NCBI RefSeq assembly: GCF_014192275.1
Contig: NZ_JACHXR010000001.1
Span: forward strand, 620,001-684,000
Length of the DNA stretch: 64,000 nucleotides
Source: Halomonas stenophila
Lineage (GTDB): Bacteria > Pseudomonadota > Gammaproteobacteria > Pseudomonadales > Halomonadaceae
Direction: 5' to 3'
In this document: positions 54,656 to 63,564 of the stretch, in pieces
Layout of the letters: every line of letters starts with the position of its first letter
Numbering within the stretch: position 1 is the stretch's first letter
Notes under the pieces: generated by a model
Told to the model about the DNA's origin: nothing
The model's database searches: none
Seen by the model: only the letters and a program-made list of their open reading frames with translations
Program-made: the position numbers and the translations under genes

Positions 54656-57600
54656 ATGTTGATGAAGCTAAGGATGACGGCAAGAGGAAAAACAGCCTCG
54701 CGGAAAATTGCGGAAAGATTGGGTGTGTACTCAACTCTTGTGACTGCAAGAAAGCGAATGCGAAGAGCGGCTGATTTGGCCTCTTCGCCACAATCCTTGG
54801 TTTCCTATGCAAGAAGCAAAGCCTATCGCAGCCACTTCTCACGTGCGAGTCAGGCATTCTATAAGCAAGGTAATATCAGTGGTGCCTTGAGACTCCTGGA
54901 CGACCTTCGGAGTAAAGGCGTCGCATTCAGTCAAAAGCATCAAGATTTATATGGTTTCATCCAGGGGCTCGAGCGCCTGAAAGGTGGCGCCTCTATCCCC
55001 CCGCGTCAGCCCAATCCCGGCGTGTTTACGCGTCGCCAGACTGTCCTTTACTGCCTGCACCAGTCGGTGCCCCACGCCACCAACGGTTACTCGACCCGCT
55101 CCCACGGTGTGGCGGCGGGCCTTCAGCAGGCAGGCTGGCAGGTGCGTGCCACCACCCGCCCTGGCTTTCCCTGGGATGTCGGCGCCAAAGGGCTCGACAA
55201 GGGCTACTACGAGGCCGAAGTGGAAGGGGTGACGTACGCCGCCGTGGCCGGCTGGAACCTGGCCAAGACCCCGCTGGATCACTACCTGGCCGAGGCCGCC
55301 GATCACTATCTCCGTGAGGCCCAGACCAGTGGCGCCGAAATCATCGCCGCCGCCTCCAACCATATCACGGCACTCCCCGCCCTGTTGGCGGCTCGCCGCC
55401 TGGGGCTGCCCTTCGTTTACGAGGTGCGCGGCCTTTGGGAGGTGACACAGGCCTCCACCCAGCCGGAGTGGGCCGGCTCCGAGCGCTATCAGCTGATGCG
55501 CGAGCTGGAACAGCAGGCGGCCCGCGAGGCGGACCTGGTGATCACCCTGACCGATGAACTCGCCGATGAGCTGATGTCGTGGGGCGTGGCCCGCGAGCGC
55601 ATTGTGGTGGTGCCCAACGCCGTCGATGCCGAGCGCTTCCAGCCCATGTCAGCCGATGCCGAGGTGGCCAGGGAGCTCGAGCTCGAGCCCGGCGTGCCGG
55701 TGATCGGCTATGCCGGTAGCGCCGTGGCCTACGAAGGGCTGGAGCTGTTGATGGAGGCCCTGGCTCAGCTCAAGGCCCAAGGCCAGGACTTCGTCTTCGT
55801 GCTGGTCGGCGACGGCAAGGTGATCGATACCGTCAAGACCAGGGCCAAGAGACTGGGCATTCAGGACCACTGCCGCTTTACCGGGCGGGTGCCCTTCGAT
55901 GCCGTGCCGCGCTACCTCTCCTGCATGGATATCATGCCGGTGCCGCGCCTCTCGTCTGCCGTCACCGAGATGGTCTCGCCGCTCAAGCCCCTGGAAGCCA
56001 TGGCCATGGGCAAGGCCGTGGTGCTCTCCGATGTCTCCCCCCACAAGACCATGGCGGGAGATGATCGGCGCGCCCAGCTGTTCACCAAGGATAGCGCCGA
56101 TGACCTCTGCCGCGTTCTCAAGGCGCTGATCGACAGCCCCGCGGAACGCAAGCGCCTGGGCCAGGCGGCCCGCGCCTGGATCGAGCAGGAGCGCACCTGG
56201 AACCATGTGACCAGCCTCTACGCCGAGAGTCTGGAGCGCGTGCGGACTACCCAGCGCCAGCCAGACCCGGCTCACCCCGCCGCCCCGGCCAAGCGCCTGG
56301 AGCAGATCACCCTGGGCCTGATCGCCGATCAGTTCACCACCGATACCCTGGCCAGCGCCGTCAAGGTGGTGCCTCTCTCGCCGGACAACTGGCGACAGGA
56401 ACTCGCCCGGCAGCCCATCGATGCCATGTTCGTGGAGTCGGCATGGAAGGGCAACGACGGGCAGTGGCACCGCAAGGTGGGCTACTACAGCGACGAAGAA
56501 TTCGCTCCGCTGACTGAGCTGCTGGAATACTGCCGCCGTCAGGGCATTCCTTCGCTGTTCTGGAACAAGGAAGACCCGGTCCACTTCGAGCGCTTCCGCA
56601 AGGCGGCGAGCCTGTGTGATCACGTCTTCACCACCGATAGCCGTCGGATCATTCCCTACCTGGCCACTCCCGGTGCGCTGAGCCAGACGGCCAGCAGCTG
56701 CCCGTTCTACGCCTCACCCAAGCTCCATAACCTGCTACCATCCACCCGCGAATGGCAGCCCACCGCCGCCTATGGCGGCACCTACTACGGTTCACGCTAC
56801 CCCGAGCGCACCGAGTACATGGACAAGATCATGAGTGCGGCCGCCCCGCTGGGCCTCACGATCTACGATCGCCAGCACGATGACTCGGCATCCCCCTACA
56901 AGTATCCCGGCGGCCTGGGCGGTTATGTGGCTGGCAGCCTCGCCTACGATGAGATGATCCAGGCCTACAAGGCCCACCCGGTGCAGATCAACGTCAACTC
57001 GGTGCTGGATTCCCCGACCATGTTCTCGCGCCGAGTGATGGAAGCCACCGCCTGCGGTTCGCCGATCATCTCCGGCCCCGCGCTGGGCATGAATCGCTAC
57101 CTCGAAGGGGCAGGGCAGGTCGTGCGCACCGAGAGCGACGCCGCACAAGCGCTGGAGAACCTGCTGCATCACCCGGCCTACCGCTGGCGGATGGCCCTGA
57201 AGGGTGCCCGTGCGGTGATGCGCGCGCACACCACCGAGCTGCGGTTGACGCAGATGCTGCGCACGGCCGGCCTGGTGATGAAGGCTCCCGAACCGCCGGC
57301 GTTGAGCGTCCTGGCTTCAGATATCAGCATGGCTGCCACCCAACGTTTGCTCGCCCAGACGCTGCGCCCTCGGCGCGTCGTCGCCAGCCATTGGCAGGCC
57401 GGCACCCAGGCTCGCCTGGAAGCCGCCGGTATCGAATGTGCCGCGCCGGATGGCGAGACCACCCAACACGATGCCCTCTGGCTGCTGGCCGAGCCCCGTG
57501 CTTTGGAAGCGCTCGAGCCAGAAGATCTGGAAGATTTGGCCTGGCCGACTCGTTACGCTCCGCAAACGCGCATCGGTTATAGGCGTGACGCTACCCTCGA

Positions 57601-58765
57601 AAAAGGCCAGTGGCCCGGCGTGGCCCTGGAGAGCGACGCCGTTGCTCCCGATTTGGCGCTGATCCGCCCGCCGGCAGGCATGGTACTCGAGGCCCTCGAC
57701 GAGTGGGCGGCGCAGCAACCGACGCTGGCCCTGCGCAAGCCCGCGCAGACTCACGAGCAGGCACCCAATGTCCCACCAAGGAAAACGGTGGTGATTGCCG
57801 GGCATGACCTCAAGTTTATCAAGCCGTTCTATCCCTACTTCAGCCAGGGGGGTATGCGACTCCTGCTCGACTTCTGGAGCGGTCATAAGCAGCACAATGA
57901 AATGGCCAGCAAGCGCCTGGTGCGCCAGGCCGATACGGTGTTCTGCGAGTGGATGCTGGGCAACGCCATCTGGTACGGCAAGCACAAGCGGGAAGGGCAG
58001 AAGCTCGTCGGGAGGCTGCACGCCCAGGAACTACGCAGCCCGCTGTTCGACAAGGTACCGTTCGAGCAGTTTGAAACGGTGATCTTCGTTGGGCCGCACA
58101 TGCTGCGCAATGCCCAGCGGCGCAACCCTGCACTGACAAAGAGCGGCGTGGTGATCTACAACGGCGTGGATGTGGAAACACTGAAAGCCGTCCCGCGCAA
58201 CGACACCAACGGCAAGGTGCTGGGCTTTGTGGGCATGGTGCCGCAAAGCAAGCGCCTGGATCGCGCACTGGATATCCTCAGGGAGCTGCGCAAGGTAGAC
58301 GACGGTTACACGTTACGCATCAAGGGCAAGCGCCCGGAAGAATACGTCTGGATGGCCAACCGCCCGGAAGAAATGGCTTGGTACGAAGCCCAATACCGTC
58401 GGCTGGAAGAAGACTCACTGCTGAAAGGTGCGGTGCTTTTCGATCCCCACGGCAACGATATGCCCGAGTGGTACGCTGGCATCGACTATGTGTTGTCCGT
58501 CAGTGATCACGAAAGTTTCCACTTGGCCGTGGCAGAAGGTGCTGCTGCAGGAGCGTCTCCGGTGATTCTGCCTTGGGAAGGAGCAGATGAGATTTATCCC
58601 TCGCAGTGGGTGAATTCGAATGTTGCCGCTGCGTCGAACTCTCTCTCGCTCCACGCGAACGAGCCGGTGTCACGCTTAGAGACCAGAAAACGCTCAGATG
58701 CTTTGTTTGTTGAGCAAAATTTCAAGCGCGATTTTGTCGTGAATCAGATTATACGCACCCTTTAG
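54656..58765 (+). CDS. Giant multi-domain glycosyltransferase (three GT-B-like modules)
   Basis: 1369 residues. After a ~115-residue basic helical start comes a GT4 module (about 120-535: VLYCLHQSVPHATNGYSTRS, VVVPNAVDAERF, GYAGSAVAYEGLELLMEALA, PLKPLEAMAMGKAVVLSDV). The second module (about 550-860) is CgeB/DUF3880-like, with PIDAMFVESAWKGNDGQWHR, SLFWNKEDPVHFERFRKAA and MEATACGSPIISGPALGMNR. A linker follows, then a third GT-B module (about 1035-1369: VIAGHDLKFIKPFYPYFSQG, GVVIYNGVDVETLKA, LGFVGMVPQSKRLDRALDIL, SDHESFHLAVAEGAAAGASP). It may add several sugars in sequence. GC shifts inside the gene (low before about 55000, high in the middle, falling after about 57800) suggest module recombination. 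Donors and acceptors are unknown. Confidence 0.85.
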   Translation: MLMKLRMTARGKTASRKIAERLGVYSTLVTARKRMRRAADLASSPQSLVSYARSKAYRSHFSRASQAFYKQGNISGALRLLDDLRSKGVAFSQKHQDLYGFIQGLERLKGGASIPPRQPNPGVFTRRQTVLYCLHQSVPHATNGYSTRSHGVAAGLQQAGWQVRATTRPGFPWDVGAKGLDKGYYEAEVEGVTYAAVAGWNLAKTPLDHYLAEAADHYLREAQTSGAEIIAAASNHITALPALLAARRLGLPFVYEVRGLWEVTQASTQPEWAGSERYQLMRELEQQAAREADLVITLTDELADELMSWGVARERIVVVPNAVDAERFQPMSADAEVARELELEPGVPVIGYAGSAVAYEGLELLMEALAQLKAQGQDFVFVLVGDGKVIDTVKTRAKRLGIQDHCRFTGRVPFDAVPRYLSCMDIMPVPRLSSAVTEMVSPLKPLEAMAMGKAVVLSDVSPHKTMAGDDRRAQLFTKDSADDLCRVLKALIDSPAERKRLGQAARAWIEQERTWNHVTSLYAESLERVRTTQRQPDPAHPAAPAKRLEQITLGLIADQFTTDTLASAVKVVPLSPDNWRQELARQPIDAMFVESAWKGNDGQWHRKVGYYSDEEFAPLTELLEYCRRQGIPSLFWNKEDPVHFERFRKAASLCDHVFTTDSRRIIPYLATPGALSQTASSCPFYASPKLHNLLPSTREWQPTAAYGGTYYGSRYPERTEYMDKIMSAAAPLGLTIYDRQHDDSASPYKYPGGLGGYVAGSLAYDEMIQAYKAHPVQINVNSVLDSPTMFSRRVMEATACGSPIISGPALGMNRYLEGAGQVVRTESDAAQALENLLHHPAYRWRMALKGARAVMRAHTTELRLTQMLRTAGLVMKAPEPPALSVLASDISMAATQRLLAQTLRPRRVVASHWQAGTQARLEAAGIECAAPDGETTQHDALWLLAEPRALEALEPEDLEDLAWPTRYAPQTRIGYRRDATLEKGQWPGVALESDAVAPDLALIRPPAGMVLEALDEWAAQQPTLALRKPAQTHEQAPNVPPRKTVVIAGHDLKFIKPFYPYFSQGGMRLLLDFWSGHKQHNEMASKRLVRQADTVFCEWMLGNAIWYGKHKREGQKLVGRLHAQELRSPLFDKVPFEQFETVIFVGPHMLRNAQRRNPALTKSGVVIYNGVDVETLKAVPRNDTNGKVLGFVGMVPQSKRLDRALDILRELRKVDDGYTLRIKGKRPEEYVWMANRPEEMAWYEAQYRRLEEDSLLKGAVLFDPHGNDMPEWYAGIDYVLSVSDHESFHLAVAEGAAAGASPVILPWEGADEIYPSQWVNSNVAAASNSLSLHANEPVSRLETRKRSDALFVEQNFKRDFVVNQIIRTL

Positions 58766-58779
58766 TATAAGGAGTCCTT

Positions 58780-59517
58780 GTGCTTTTGAATAGTCGGCAG
58801 CTACATTTCAAGATCACTGTCAATGGTCGAAATGTAAGCTATCTTTATATACGTAAGAATGCGTGCTCGAGTTGGAAAAAATTCTTTGCGGGAGTATCTC
58901 CATACAGAGAGCATGCTAAAGAATATCAAAACCTGTTAGGGTTTATGGGTAAGTATCACAAGATAAAGACAGTGGCGGGTCTCAAGACAATACAGGAATC
59001 AATTATTGTGGTGAGGGAGCCAGCGGAGAGGCTTTTCTCTGGATTTGTCAATCAATATTTGATGCGTCTTGATCGTCGGTCATTACTTCATGAATCTGTT
59101 GAACAGCATACTGGGAAGCGGGCTGAAGATGTCACGTTTCATGATTTCTTGTACGCCTATGTAACAGACATAGGTGATGAAAAAGTCGATGCTCATTTCT
59201 GGTCTCAAAGGTCACACATGGCAGATGTTCGCTATCATCATGTTTGGCCGATATCTCAGATACATGGCAATGCAAAAAAAGTATTTGGCGAACAGATTGC
59301 AGATAGATATTTCCTGAAAAAATCCAACTCTACTCATCAAATAGAGAGGCAGGAGATATCAACGCCCTATAGCTCGTCAAGGGATATGTTTGATATTTAT
59401 GAAAAAACAAAGGAGCTTCCAAAGTTTGAGTGCTTGGTGGATCCGAGTGCATCACGGCACATAAAAGACTTGTATTCTGACGATTATGCTCTCTATGAAA
59501 GAGCCATCAGAGGCTAG
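58780..59517 (+). CDS. Sulfotransferase 3 (Sulfotransfer_2 / HNK-1-like)
   Basis: 245 residues starting at GTG 58780, with AAGGAG at 58769-58774. The 5' PAPS loop is NVSYLYIRKNACSSWKKFF, in place of the usual IPKxGSTS. The 3'-phosphate motif reads SIIVVREPAERLFSGFVNQY, close to V-R-D-P-x-x-R-L-x-S-A-Y. Later HFWSQRSHM fits the H-x-x-P/S-Q segment of chondroitin- and HNK-1-type enzymes. It differs in type from the two sulfotransferases of the core. It is placed 15 bases after the giant glycosyltransferase and is low in GC. It probably sulfates a sugar that enzyme adds (inference). Confidence 0.8.
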   Translation: MLLNSRQLHFKITVNGRNVSYLYIRKNACSSWKKFFAGVSPYREHAKEYQNLLGFMGKYHKIKTVAGLKTIQESIIVVREPAERLFSGFVNQYLMRLDRRSLLHESVEQHTGKRAEDVTFHDFLYAYVTDIGDEKVDAHFWSQRSHMADVRYHHVWPISQIHGNAKKVFGEQIADRYFLKKSNSTHQIERQEISTPYSSSRDMFDIYEKTKELPKFECLVDPSASRHIKDLYSDDYALYERAIRG

Positions 59518-59605
59518 CTTGTCCAATAAAGGACAGGATGCTCGTGATTCATGTATTGCGGATGATGGTTTTCTGCAGCTTCTATCCGGTTGAAGGGCTA
59601 TAAGA

Positions 59606-60430
59606 ATGTTCGCAGGGTTTGGTTCGGCTAAAAGAATTGAAAGGCTCCTGGGTGATATCAAGAATAATGTTGCGAATGATGACAATGAAATTGCCGCGCT
59701 ACATGATGCTATAAGTGAGCTTGATGCCAAGGGTGAGAAAAATGCAAGATCAATCAAGCATTACGTTGTCAATTCGCTAAAGAGTGCCGAAATCAGAAAC
59801 TATCGCCAGATGGAAAGCCTCCACTGGTTAACCTATGGCCTGACCACTCGGCACCGTCTTCCACCTTTGAGAGGATGGGCCTCTTCACCTGATTTGTTGT
59901 TGGAGTTGCAAGACTTTATTTTTTCGACTAAGCCAGAGCTAGTGGTCGAACTTGGAAGTGGAGTCTCCACTCTAGTCATCGCTGATGCCTTGAGGCAAAA
60001 TGGAGCAGGCAAGCTGATTTCACTAGAGCATTCGAGTCATTATGGCTCGAAAACTCAGTTGATGTTGAAAAGGGAAGGGCTGTCAGATTGGGTTGACTTG
60101 AAAATTGCTCCTTTAGAACCTTGGGAGGGTGAACATTTAAGTGATGGTTCTGAAGAGAAGCTGTATTGGTATTCTCAAGAATGTTTGAAAGATGCTTGTG
60201 ATGTTGACCTGTTATTGGTGGATGGCCCTCCAGCATCAACTTGCAAGTTTTCACGTTACCCGGCTATGCCAGCCATTGTCAGTAGCTTAAAAGATGGCGC
60301 CCAGGTATGGATGGATGACACTACGCGTGAGGAAGAATCGACTATTTGCTCTGCCTGGGGTGAAAAGTATGGTTTTTCTATTGAGTTTTTAGAGCTCGAA
60401 AAGGGGTTGGGTATTCTAAAGAAGCAATAG
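59606..60430 (+). CDS. Class I SAM-dependent methyltransferase
   Basis: 274 residues. A coiled-coil-like start (about 10-60, IERLLGDIKNNVANDDNEIA) precedes a Rossmann methyltransferase domain with motif I LVVELGSGVSTLVIADAL, an acidic KLISLEHSSHYG motif II, and VDLLLVDGPPAST with later VWMDDTTREEES. It resembles the Methyltransf_24 group found in polysaccharide loci. Target may be a sugar hydroxyl of the glycan. ATG 59606 has only a weak binding site. The 88-base gap from the sulfotransferase shows nothing else. Confidence 0.82.
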   Translation: MFAGFGSAKRIERLLGDIKNNVANDDNEIAALHDAISELDAKGEKNARSIKHYVVNSLKSAEIRNYRQMESLHWLTYGLTTRHRLPPLRGWASSPDLLLELQDFIFSTKPELVVELGSGVSTLVIADALRQNGAGKLISLEHSSHYGSKTQLMLKREGLSDWVDLKIAPLEPWEGEHLSDGSEEKLYWYSQECLKDACDVDLLLVDGPPASTCKFSRYPAMPAIVSSLKDGAQVWMDDTTREEESTICSAWGEKYGFSIEFLELEKGLGILKKQ

Positions 60431-60520
60431 CATATTTTCATGTAATGGCATTGTTGCGAAATGAGTTGTTGTCTATTATTCAAGGCATAGTTGACGACCT
60501 GTTGCCCAAGGAAGTGTAAT

Positions 60521-62266
60521 TTGTTTGAGAAAATCCTGACCACCTTAAGGTGGTCATTTTCGGTTGGGAATAAGTTTTTTAGTGTGGTGCCTGGCACAAC
60601 ACTGCTTATCATTGCGTCGACACTTGTATCACAGTTGTCCATTCTTTTTGCATTTCTCTTGCCCCTCAAGATTATAATGCTGTTGGGATCGCCAGGTATG
60701 CCTGGCTATTTCCCATCATTCTTTTCTGTTTTCAGCCGCGATGTGCTGGTGTTGCTGCTTAGCTTGTGTGCTGTGCTCTTTTATGTGGTACACATGACGT
60801 CTGAACGGATTATTTTGAACATCTCTAGAAGTGGGGCTGATGCCTTGTTGTTGAAGAGTCAAAAAATGACTCTTTTTGAAAATCAAGAAGAAGTGGCAAG
60901 ACGCGCTTTTCAGCGGTACTCGAGAAGCGTGGCAAGTGGTGTTTTCTTGCTGATGGTTTCGGCAGTTCTAGGCTTTATTTATTCTGGCTTATTGTTGTTT
61001 TTGGTTGGGTATGTTGTTTGCGTGTTTTCTCTCTTTGGTTTTTTGTATGGCAAGAGTAATAGGTTCAAGAAGGGACTTGTTGAGGACCTGCCGAAATATG
61101 TAAATAGTGCAACAGGCGTAGGTTTTCTTTTGTCCTTTGGGTATATGGTTGGACAGTTTTTGTGGGGAGCCCCTCCAGGGATATTGATCGCAGTTATATC
61201 ATTAATATTAATGCGGCAGGGTTTTTCCCGAATTAACGGGCTTGTGAATGATTTAAAAGGCTTGTTTTTGCAACGACTAAAGCTAAATGCTCTTTTTTTT
61301 CATGGCCATGTCCTGGTTTCAGAGGAAAAGAAGCATGAGGTGAGCTTCTGGACTTTGCTGGATTGCTCCAGTTGTGAGCGATGGATGCCATACGTCATTA
61401 GCCAATGGTGTGATCATGAAGTTGACAAGGTGGCTATTAGCTGGATTCAGCTTGGTGTTCAGGATGTCGCTGCCTTTCATGTCAAGTCATCGAATGACAG
61501 AGAGGGGGTGGTTGATGAATTTCTGGTTAAAGTCTTTAATGTAAATCGAGTTTCCCATGCCAAGCATGAGGCTACTCTTTTGTCAGAGCAGGGGCAGCTT
61601 CCTTCGTTAGACATTTTGGGGGTCGAGGATGTAGAGGGGCTACATTGTCATATCATGCATTGGCAGCCCGCCAAGAAAGTCTCGTCAGATAAAATGGCTG
61701 AGGCCAAGCAGGATTTGGCACTTTCCTTGCTTGCCTTTGATCCAAGCAAGCAGTTGGTATCTCAGTTCAAGCGTTCACGGCCGCCGCTGTGGCGACGAAT
61801 CGATCAACGGATGATTGACCGACTTTTGACAGTGGCTGATATGATCAGTCCAAGACACTCTGATTATGTCAACATGTTTAAGAAAAACATGGTTGAGATT
61901 ACCAGTCGACTCAGTGATATGCCGCTGATGATTGTGAATCCTGACATGGGAAGCGACTCGATACGAGTTGATAAGGGTGGACGGTATATTTTGCTGCATT
62001 GGGGGCGCTGGACTTTAGAGCCTGTTGGCGCAAGTTGGCCGATCCTGCCTGAAGAGCTCGATCGTCATATTGATGCATTGAGTGAAGCAAAGGAATCAAG
62101 GCCTGATCTGAGAGGCTTGCTTGAGTCGGACGTTCGACTCTCGGCTTTGGTGTATTCACTCGAAAAGCAATATATGAGGCAGAATTTTGTGGGTGCAATA
62201 AATACCATACCTCGTATAATTGAGTCCCTGGAAGAGGCTCGTTGCCACCCCTTGGCTGCAGGTTGA
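60521..62266 (+). CDS. Membrane protein with ABC-exporter-like helices and a pseudokinase-like C-terminus
   Basis: 581 residues if started at TTG 60521, which has CAAGGAAG at good spacing. The N-terminal ~250 residues hold about six helices arranged as in type I ABC exporters (LFAFLLPLKIIMLLG; RDVLVLLLSLCAVLFYVVHM; SVASGVFLLMVSAVLGF), but no nucleotide-binding domain follows. The C-terminal ~300 residues resemble an aminoglycoside-phosphotransferase fold: EFLVKVFNVNRVSHAKHEAT (Lys and Glu), IMHWQPA hinge, then a degenerate catalytic loop IVNPDMGSDSIRVDKGGRYI and LHWGRW where D-W-E is expected. No ATPase motif is seen. Possibly a lipid- or glycan-linked regulator of export; function unknown. 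Confidence 0.6.
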   Translation: MFEKILTTLRWSFSVGNKFFSVVPGTTLLIIASTLVSQLSILFAFLLPLKIIMLLGSPGMPGYFPSFFSVFSRDVLVLLLSLCAVLFYVVHMTSERIILNISRSGADALLLKSQKMTLFENQEEVARRAFQRYSRSVASGVFLLMVSAVLGFIYSGLLLFLVGYVVCVFSLFGFLYGKSNRFKKGLVEDLPKYVNSATGVGFLLSFGYMVGQFLWGAPPGILIAVISLILMRQGFSRINGLVNDLKGLFLQRLKLNALFFHGHVLVSEEKKHEVSFWTLLDCSSCERWMPYVISQWCDHEVDKVAISWIQLGVQDVAAFHVKSSNDREGVVDEFLVKVFNVNRVSHAKHEATLLSEQGQLPSLDILGVEDVEGLHCHIMHWQPAKKVSSDKMAEAKQDLALSLLAFDPSKQLVSQFKRSRPPLWRRIDQRMIDRLLTVADMISPRHSDYVNMFKKNMVEITSRLSDMPLMIVNPDMGSDSIRVDKGGRYILLHWGRWTLEPVGASWPILPEELDRHIDALSEAKESRPDLRGLLESDVRLSALVYSLEKQYMRQNFVGAINTIPRIIESLEEARCHPLAAG

Positions 62267-62292
62267 TTTGGATACTGGTTTAGGAGTATGAT

Positions 62293-63564
62293 TTGAGCAC
62301 CGTTTCCATGATTGTCTGGAATGAGTTTCTTAATGATGCGCGTGTGCTGAAGGAAGCTCAGACCTTGCAATCCTCCGGCTTTCAGGTCGTTGTGCATGCC
62401 TTGCATACTCCCGGAGTGACACAAGAGAGAGAAACCCTCGACGGCGGGGTAAAGGTCGTACGAGTGGCGAAAAATCCCTTCTGGAAGCTTCGCAAGCGCC
62501 GGTACCTGGAGGCTGGCAAGAAGTCCGCCACCAATCCGGAACAGAAACCTCCGCAAGCGCAGAAGCCGGCAACGCCACCGCCGGAAACCTTCCAGAGGCA
62601 ACTGCTGAAGCTGATCGCCAGGCTCTCGACACACGCGGGGCTCGCCTTCCAACTGGTGCGCTCGCGGCCTGCCGCGATCCATGCCCATGACGTGAATGTG
62701 CTGCCGACGGCGTGGTTGGCGGCCAAGCTGGCCCGGGTGCCGCTGGTCTATGATGCCCACGAGATCAGCACCGACCGGGAAGGCTACAAGGCCTTCCGCA
62801 GGCTGGTGGGCTGGATCGAAAAGACGCTCATGCCCGGGGCCGCCGGGACCATCACCACCACCGAGGCCCGTGCCAAGTTCTTCGCGCGGGCCTATGGCAT
62901 CCCGCGTCCGCTGGTCTTGCAGAACCGGCCGCGGCTGGTGAAGGCATCGGGCTCCAATCGGATTCGTGAGGAGCTGGGGTTGTCCGAGCCGTGGCCCATC
63001 GTGCTGTATCAGGGCGGCCTGCAGCCGGGCCGGGGGCTTCCGCGGCTGGTGGAGGGGGCCGCCAGCGTGCCGAACGCCTATTTCGTGTTCATCGGTGGGG
63101 GACGCCAGGAGCGGGAGTTGCACGGGCTCAGCGAGCGGCTGGGCCTGGCCGAGCGGGTACGCTTCATTCCGACCGTGGCGTTGGCCGAGCTGCCGTCCTA
63201 TACGGCCTCGGCCGATATCGGCGTCCAGCCCATCGAGAATACCTGCCTGAACCATTTCACGACCGACTCCAACAAGCTCTTCGAGTACGTGATCGCGGGA
63301 TTGCCGGTCGTGGCGAGCCAGCTGCCGGAGATCAGCAGGGTCGTGCGGCAGCATGACCTCGGGCTACTGGTGCCGCCAGGCGATACGGCTGCCCTGGCCG
63401 AGGCCATCCAGCGCCTGGTCGAGGATCCCGAGCGGCGTGCCCATTACCGCGACCAGGCGGCAACGGCCGCTCAGTCACTCAACTGGGAATCCCAGGAGCA
63501 GGGGCTGATCGATCTCTATGCCCGGGTCCTGCCCGCCTCTCGTGCCGGTGCGACGCAGCGATGA
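62293..63564 (+). CDS. Family 4 glycosyltransferase
   Basis: 423 residues, probably starting at TTG 62293 (TAGGAG at 62281-62286). The GT-B domain shows NEFLNDARVLKEAQTLQSSG, IHAHDVNVLPTAWLAAKL, YDAHEISTDREGYK, LYQGGLQPGRGLPRLVEGAA and the nucleotide-sugar site NHFTTDSNKLFEYVIAGLPV. An extra basic Pro/Gln-rich insert (about 70-110) is unusual. The first ~150 bases are AT-rich and the rest high-GC, another composition break. It overlaps the next gene by four bases. Confidence 0.9.
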   Translation: MSTVSMIVWNEFLNDARVLKEAQTLQSSGFQVVVHALHTPGVTQERETLDGGVKVVRVAKNPFWKLRKRRYLEAGKKSATNPEQKPPQAQKPATPPPETFQRQLLKLIARLSTHAGLAFQLVRSRPAAIHAHDVNVLPTAWLAAKLARVPLVYDAHEISTDREGYKAFRRLVGWIEKTLMPGAAGTITTTEARAKFFARAYGIPRPLVLQNRPRLVKASGSNRIREELGLSEPWPIVLYQGGLQPGRGLPRLVEGAASVPNAYFVFIGGGRQERELHGLSERLGLAERVRFIPTVALAELPSYTASADIGVQPIENTCLNHFTTDSNKLFEYVIAGLPVVASQLPEISRVVRQHDLGLLVPPGDTAALAEAIQRLVEDPERRAHYRDQAATAAQSLNWESQEQGLIDLYARVLPASRAGATQR

